This document shows positions 58,462-64,000 of a stretch of 64,000 nt of DNA, piece by piece. Made by a program: the position numbers and the translations under genes. The number at the start of each line of letters is the position of its first letter. The first letter of the stretch is position 1. Location: NCBI GenBank assembly GCA_029532625.1, contig JARFXM010000009.1, forward strand, positions 1,922,001 through 1,986,000, given 5' to 3'. The DNA is from Lomentospora prolificans. Taxonomy: Eukaryota; Ascomycota; Sordariomycetes; Microascales; Microascaceae. The notes beneath the pieces were generated by a model. That model saw only the letters and a list, made by a program, of their open reading frames with translations, did not search any database and was not told where the DNA came from.

Positions 58462-59984
58462 TTTTGGGCAGGGTAGTATAAGGGGGGTCGGTGTGCGCGG
58501 TACGTCGTTGATATTTGCTTTTTCTTTCTCAATGGAAAGCTTGATTCTCGCAAGTATGCTCAACACGCAGCTTGTATCCTTTGCAAAAAGACCCACGCTT
58601 TGAGAAGCGCGAGAGGGTCTGTCCGCCTCTATATATATTTACGTGACTCCGCATCTTGCCCCAACTTTGGCAAAAAGAAAAACGAAAAGGAAAAAGAAAA
58701 AGGAAAAAGAAAAAAAAAAAAAAAAGGGGAAAAAAAAACCCATTGAGGTCCCGTATGCCCGTCCTTGAAACATCACGGGAAGCGGGCTTTCCCCAACGCA
58801 TTTCCTTGGACGATGTGAGCCAATGACCGGCGCACTGCATGAGGGGATTCCCGAAAGCCATTGTCTAAGGGGAGCGAATAGCCGCTTCCGGTGGTTGGTA
58901 GTATTTCTCCATGTCATCTTGTGTAGCTTTTAGAAATCAAGGCCAGTGGAAGCTCAGGTCAGGCGAGGAGGGGATATGGAACGGTTAGGATCATCAGACG
59001 GAGGGCTTCGACGGTATGTGCTTGTGGTTTGTAGGGACCAAGTGAGCCGTGTGCTTTTGATTGTGTAACACATCGACGTTCCACCCAGGTTGTGCATCAC
59101 GCTCTGTAGGCAGCACACCGTGGTCCTCGTCCTTTGTCCGCGATGGCACAATCCGTCGGTAGCCAGCATCATCGTTTGAGAAGCTTGAGCCACCAGGCAA
59201 TGGTAAATAGCTATGTGGTTCGAGCCAGTTGTTACTTCTACCCCCGAGACGCGTAGTCTATCCCGGGATTCCCCCTGGATTCTACTCGGGAGGTCATGGA
59301 CTCCCTCTGCAATTACTCCGCGAGCCGACGGGGAGCACGGCACTCGACGAAAATAGGGGGATAACCGTTCGATTCCGAGTCGTACAGCGTTGTAAACGGG
59401 TGCTACTCGTGCTCGTGCTCGTGCTCGTGCTAGTGCTCCTCCCAGCCGCCTTTCACTTGGTGGAACTGCTCGAACATCTGCTCGCGCAACTAAGCCTCAC
59501 CAAGATAGAAGAAAAACCTAGCCAAACAAAAACAGGCACGCCCGGTCACGGTTTGCCCCGCCTCATTCGCTAGCTGAGCACACAAAACACATCATGGAAG
59601 AGAGGCCCAAGCGGGGGAAGAGACGGGTGCAAAAGCAACAAGCAGGTGGAACATGCCTCTTGCAACTGACGTGTCTCGCTCATTTCCACTCGTTCTGGGG
59701 GTTCAAAAGCACGAGTAGCCTTGGATATAGATGGAAGACCAAGGCGAAGAAAATCCCCGTTGAACAATGATGTAATATCCAAAACTATATCCGTGTGAGG
59801 GCACAGGCAATGCCAACCATCAAAGAGGAAATGCTTCGCCTCGAACACTGTGTATCCTCAAACTAACACACCCCAATACATTTCCGATCAAATGGTCGCC
59901 TCGTTCATTAACATCCTCTCATTTCCCAAGAGCAACACAGAGGTAACAATAAACCTTTCCAAGATGCTTCTCCCCTTCCCACAC
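58462..59984. other. Intergenic region
   Basis: Contains an A-rich purine tract at about 58673-58738 and the hexamer repeat at 59406-59438. No gene recognised. Confidence 0.45.
59406..59438. repeat. CTCGTG hexamer microsatellite
   Basis: Five tandem CTCGTG-type units, the last two with a substitution, in intergenic DNA. Confidence 0.8.
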
Positions 59985-61154
59985 TCATCTGAGTAGCGGA
60001 GTCTGCTCATCCGCGCCACCCTCGCGATCTTCGCTGCTGCTGCTGCTGCTGCTACTAGTGCTTTCTTCCCTACCGAGCCCCCGACCAAAGATCTCGTGCC
60101 AGCTACCTTCCCTATACACCCAGCCCGCACAAACACCGGCGCCGGGGCCCAACACGACAGAAACACCAACCATGACAGCCACGACCCGCCAGCCTGCCTC
60201 GACGAGAAGCCAGTAGAGCACCGTGAAGCCCGTAAATACAATATCGATCTCAATGAAGCCGAGCGTCTTGCGCGTCATCATCAGCCTGTCGTCCTTTTGT
60301 GTAGTGGCGTGCCAGATGAGCAGCCAGTGCGCGAGGGCCGAGCAGACGACGGGAGCAGCGTAGACGAGGGCCAGGGACACGCGATGGGATTCCAAGTGCA
60401 GACTCTGCACCTCGTGGGTAGACGAAGCCTGGGCGACGAGGCGCTTGGCGTAGGGGACGGCAGCCCGGACAGCCTTGCGGATGAGGGTGACGTAGATGGG
60501 CGAGAAGAACCAAAGGGCCACTGCGGTAGGCGTGGCCAGCGCAATCATCAATATGGAAGGTAGGATGAAGCCCAACGCAACGCCAACGGGAATGGCGATG
60601 GTCTCAGAGTCGTCCCTCAGGTGGCGCGAATCCTTGCCCAGGTTCGGATCCTGGGGGCTCACCTCGGTCTCGTCGCCCCTCCTCGCATCCCCTCTCGCCT
60701 TCAAGATGGCCTTGGCGCGATGGAAGAATGCCGGGATGATGAGCAGCTGCCAGATAAAGGCGCCACCGATCATGTTGAAGATGAGCAACGGCCCTGTGGG
60801 GTAGGCGATGAGCACGTTGGGCAGGTTGCAGATCCTGGCACCCTCGACGGTGTACACGGTTAGCAGGCCGGCCACGAAGCTGAGGATCTCGGCCATGACG
60901 GCGAAGGCGCGCGCCGAGCTGACGGCGGTCTTGAAGAAGCTGACGAGGTAGCAGGCGGGAGGCCCCAGCAAGGGCAGCCGACTAAGGGAGGGGAGGCGGG
61001 CGTGGGCGTGGCATTGCGAGTAGAGGGCCACAAGGTTGTAGTCGGAGTGGATGAAGAGCGTCACGGCGGTGGCGATGGCGAGCAGGACGGGGACTATTAT
61101 GAGCAGGCGGAACGAGTGCTTCTCGACCGATGGGCGCCAGCGCCAGATGTCCAT
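59985..61154 (-). CDS. Multi-pass membrane protein, function unknown
   Basis: A single 389-residue frame with about seven to nine hydrophobic segments. They include FRLLIIVPVLLAIATAVTLF (residues 15-35), VMAEILSFVAGLLTVYTV, LLIFNMIGGAFIWQLLIIPA, IPVGVALGFILPSILMIALA, LALVYAAPVVCSALAHWLL and VVAVMVGVSVVLGPGAGVC. Between segments lie NLPNVLIAYPTGP and a charged cytosolic loop of about 40 residues. The C-terminal tail is acidic with eight or nine serines and ends EQTPLLR, an acidic dileucine-like sorting signal that would suit a vacuolar or endosomal membrane (inference). I recognise it as a hydrophobic ascomycete-type protein but not its family or activity. The intact frame and regular helix pattern make it a convincing gene. 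Confidence 0.75.
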   Translation of the reverse strand: MDIWRWRPSVEKHSFRLLIIVPVLLAIATAVTLFIHSDYNLVALYSQCHAHARLPSLSRLPLLGPPACYLVSFFKTAVSSARAFAVMAEILSFVAGLLTVYTVEGARICNLPNVLIAYPTGPLLIFNMIGGAFIWQLLIIPAFFHRAKAILKARGDARRGDETEVSPQDPNLGKDSRHLRDDSETIAIPVGVALGFILPSILMIALATPTAVALWFFSPIYVTLIRKAVRAAVPYAKRLVAQASSTHEVQSLHLESHRVSLALVYAAPVVCSALAHWLLIWHATTQKDDRLMMTRKTLGFIEIDIVFTGFTVLYWLLVEAGWRVVAVMVGVSVVLGPGAGVCAGWVYREGSWHEIFGRGLGREESTSSSSSSSSEDREGGADEQTPLLR

Positions 61155-62090
61155 GGCGAAGAAAAATAATAAATATTAAGAGGGCTATCAGTATATATCT
61201 AGGTGACTCCTCCCCAAAAAGAGATAGACAGGATCGCACCGATGAATATTCACGAGCCCTGTGCGCTCTGGACGACGCTTTTGGACGTTGAAGCGGGATG
61301 AGGGGAGCTTCAGGAGCGTGGCGTGGGCAGAGGAAGTCGGGGTCGGGGTCGGAAGCGTGAGCTTGTCTCACTCGGCCCAAATGCTGTCGTCAGGTGGAGT
61401 TGCTAATTTGGCTGACCAGGTGACCACCACTTTCCGTGCGTTTTCGCCCACCAGAGGTCTCAACTCGAAGACGGGCCATCGCCTGTGGCCCAAATTAAAA
61501 GCGAGCCCTCTTTTTTCGCTTCTTCATTCTTTCTGCTTGCCACGTAGTTTTATAGATTCAGATACGAGGGAGGAATATCCAGGCGGAAGCAGCAGCTTCC
61601 CATCCGGGATGCAGTTTCCGTCATTTGCAAATATTCATTGGTATTGGTCAATTGCGACAAGTATTCGCATCGCCCATTGGAGCAGGCTTCACGCCGGAGC
61701 CGGAGCTGTGCAATCAACCGATCGTAATATCAAGACAAGTAATACGTAGCAGGCCAGCGTCCATGTATCCATGTATATATATATAATATGAAATCTGGTT
61801 ACCTTTGGCTTTGGTATAATAACGCCCCACTGTTCTGTCCCTGGTAGAGAATGCCCATGGTATCTGCCAAATATCCCACTCCAATGAAAGTAGAGAATCC
61901 CAAAAACGCAATATAACAATGCTCTTCTTCTGGAAGAGCTCGACGGCTCGTTCATCGAGGCAAACCTGGTTCCTGGTATAAAAACACGCAATGTATCGCT
62001 GTATTCCTCAGCGCCAGGCACTTAAGCTAAATTTCCGGGTCCAGGTCCGTCCCAAAACGTATTCTCGACGGGAGGTGGAACATCACCAGA
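61155..62090. other. Intergenic region
   Basis: 5' flank of the membrane-protein gene and 3' flank of the RING gene. No gene recognised; a TATATATATAT run lies near 61776-61786. Confidence 0.5.
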
Positions 62091-63295
62091 TCATACCACC
62101 GTGCCAGCTCCCACCCTCATCGTGTTAATGTTGTAATTTGTCTGGAGCCATGTCGAGAATTGGCTCCTCGGTTTCCCCTCGAAGTAAGTCTTCCTGCATA
62201 CCGGGCAGTCGTAACGGTCAATTAGAAACCACGACGCTAGGCATCTTGCGTGGAACCAGTGGCCGCAGCTCTTGAGCTTCATGATTTCCGCATCCCGCTC
62301 CGGCTGGTTTTGGCATCTCTTAAGCCGCAACGGAAGCCATCTCGTGACCGCTCGCATGATCGGTGAACAGCCCGTGGCCTCCTTCTCCGAGAATGCCTCT
62401 GCTACTGCGCCTCCACCAGTTCCCCCACCTGAGGAGGGCTGCGCCGTTGAAGTAGTCGCCACCGCCGTTATTTCTTTGCTACTGCCAGACGCATCCTGCG
62501 CGCTGCTTTCGGTCGCAGGTGGTGCTGTTCCCGTCGTGGCACTCTCCGCGGTAGGCTCGTTGGTTTCCGCCGTCAGTGAGCCGATGCAGATGGGGCTAGT
62601 CAGTCATTCTAGTTAGTTATGGGATTTGGGGTTCGGATGGAGATAGTAGGGCCTCCAAGAGCGTCAACATAAGCAGGGCCGCCCTAGTCCACTCAAGTAC
62701 TTTCGCACTTCTGGGTAACTCGAGTGGAGCTGGCATGTGGGCAAACCGCCAGGGCAGCGGGGCAGAGACCAATCTTGGGAGGACCCAACTCTGGCAAAAA
62801 GAGAGAGAGAGAGAAAAAGAAAAGAAAACAGAAAAAAAACACCCCTCATGGCCCTCCACGCGCCCCGAGGTAACGAAAAAAAACGTGGCGAACTGGACTT
62901 GAATGCGATGGTTCAAACTTACCAGTTACCGGTCCATTCAGCGTCGCCTCCGCCGAGGTACTTTTCCGTGTCCTTCCTATATTCGGCGACTGCCACGAGC
63001 TTGCTTCGGGCCTGCCGGAATGACTTGGATGAGGGGTGGTATTTTCTACGTTCTCGTCTCCGAGCCCAGATGATACAGCACCTAATATCCCAGTCATGTT
63101 AGAAAGATCGATAGCCCTCCGGGAATGGCTCATAGCTTTCCCGACGGTGAGAGAGGGGGCGGGAAAGAGAAGGCGGGCGGGGGAGAGGGAAGTCGTTGTG
63201 TGAGCCTCGTCTACGTACGCTGGGGCAATCACGGCGACGACGATAAAGACGCCTAGAATTATGACACCTATGTGTTCCTTGACCACGCGCGACAT
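62091..63295 (-). CDS. Membrane-anchored RING-H2 protein, exon structure partly unresolved
   Basis: The N-terminal exon starts at ATG 63295 (MSRVVKEHIG) with one membrane anchor (VIILGVFIVVAVIAPAY, residues 10-27). A Ser/Thr-rich segment follows, running to a GTAAGT at about 62922. The C-terminal exon, ending at 62091, reads PICIGSLTAETNEP from an acceptor TAG near 62603, then a low-complexity loop, then SCGHWFHARCLASWFLIDRY and DCPVCRKTYF. With the last codon of the preceding exon supplying a Cys, this gives CPIC...C.H.H..C...CPVC, a RING-H2 finger of an E3 ubiquitin ligase. The loop between CPIC and CGHWFH is about 100 residues, far longer than normal. The two exons do not join in phase directly (phase 1 to phase 2), so a small exon between about 62650 and 62790 is missing from my model, or the gene is damaged. 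Confidence 0.65.
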
Positions 63296-64000
63296 GGCGG
63301 CCGGCCATTCAGGTCGCGCATCGCAACCAAAAAGGCACCGGCTCCGGGATCGCGGACGACCTTCTCTCCAGACCCGATTGTCTTCGGTCGTTGTGGAGCT
63401 GGCAGGGCCTTGCTTTTCGGCGGTGTTTCGGCGTTCTTACCGAGACCCGCCTCGTAAACGTCACCGCCTGAAGGTGCTTGCTGCGGGGTTGCGTCTTGCT
63501 TTTTGTATACGAAGTATGGTTGTGAAGTGATTTTAAGCCACCAAGAGCGTGTCTTGCCAGAAAACCAGAAATGGGCGAAACAGCTAATGTCCAAAATGAA
63601 GAAACCCCGAGCGAGGAAAGCTAGAGTATGTCTCCGCTGCGACGGTTGCGAGGGGTCTTTTTTTTGGTCACTGGTTTTGCTGGGTCAGACAATACTCCTT
63701 GGCTATTTCCGTGACACCATGTTTCGCTGGTGCAGGGACTTCCAATTGACGAGGCCAGACCTCAGAGAATAGCCATGTAACGCTCGGAAATCGGGAACCG
63801 CAGGAAATGCGCGGGGAACAATGCGGAGAAAATGGCCAAGAGAGGCTGGGGTGAAAAGAGAGGCGACGGATAGTTGGTTAAAGAGGCCCCGATTTGTCAG
63901 GGCCTCTCACTTGACCACTTGCTTGGCCCGAACATCATGAGAAGCGTATGAGAGACTGATCGGATTGGACAGATGGTGGTGTGGAGGGCAAGCTGCCCAT
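63296..64000. other. Upstream flank of the RING gene
   Basis: No gene recognised to the window edge. The minus-strand open frame at 63268-63594 overlaps the RING start and probably reflects its 5' leader. Confidence 0.4.

Overview
The window looks like nuclear DNA of a filamentous ascomycete (Pezizomycotina, most likely Sordariomycetes). Genes are sparse and lie on both strands. Most coding exons are interrupted by short GT-AG introns of about 50-250 bases with visible branch sites (CTAAC/GCTAAC). The gene complement is eukaryotic and fungal: Rtt109, Dsc1/Tul1, NADP-glutamate dehydrogenase, AIM32, mitochondrial ribosomal protein mL57, a HET-domain protein and a KDEL-tailed PDI. I assign no species. 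I found no rRNA, tRNA, CRISPR array or intact transposon by eye.

Layout. 0-7 kb holds an intact NAD(P)-binding NmrA/epimerase-like gene between two broken genes: a stop-interrupted ORF at 0.8-1.2 kb and a wrecked secreted heme peroxidase at 5.5-7.0 kb. 7-15 kb is housekeeping: Dsc1 ubiquitin ligase (-), a 77-residue HSBP1-like protein in three small exons (+), and a two-thioredoxin-domain PDI (-). 15-22.5 kb is a long stretch without recognisable genes, ending at NADP-glutamate dehydrogenase (+). 25.8-44.6 kb is accessory in character. It contains a decayed gene of a fungal family of unknown function, a 1.7-kilo-residue HET-TPR-dehydrogenase fusion (+), a six-exon von Willebrand A protein (-), about 4.7 kb of non-coding sequence, and a large GMC oxidoreductase-alpha/beta hydrolase gene (+) carrying three inactivating lesions. 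44.8-64 kb returns to conserved genes, nearly all on the minus strand: AIM32, an AVT3-type vacuolar amino-acid transporter, mL57, Rtt109, a D-2-hydroxyacid dehydrogenase, a small conserved protein, a multi-pass membrane protein, and a membrane RING-H2 protein.

How the genes relate. I see no single operon-like or biosynthetic pathway. The conserved genes serve ER and Golgi protein quality control (PDI, Dsc1), nitrogen assimilation (GDH), chromatin (Rtt109), mitochondria (AIM32, mL57) and the vacuole (AVT3-like). The most unusual object is the single open reading frame at 28.1-33.25 kb. It joins a heterokaryon-incompatibility (HET) domain, a TPR region and a nearly complete quinone-oxidoreductase-type (MDR) dehydrogenase. 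This is the layout expected of an NLR-like sensor with an integrated enzyme domain, and it sits in the gene-poor, pseudogene-rich part of the window.

Limits. Exon boundaries were placed by eye from splice consensus, reading phase and family resemblance. Functions come from recalled family motifs, not database searches.
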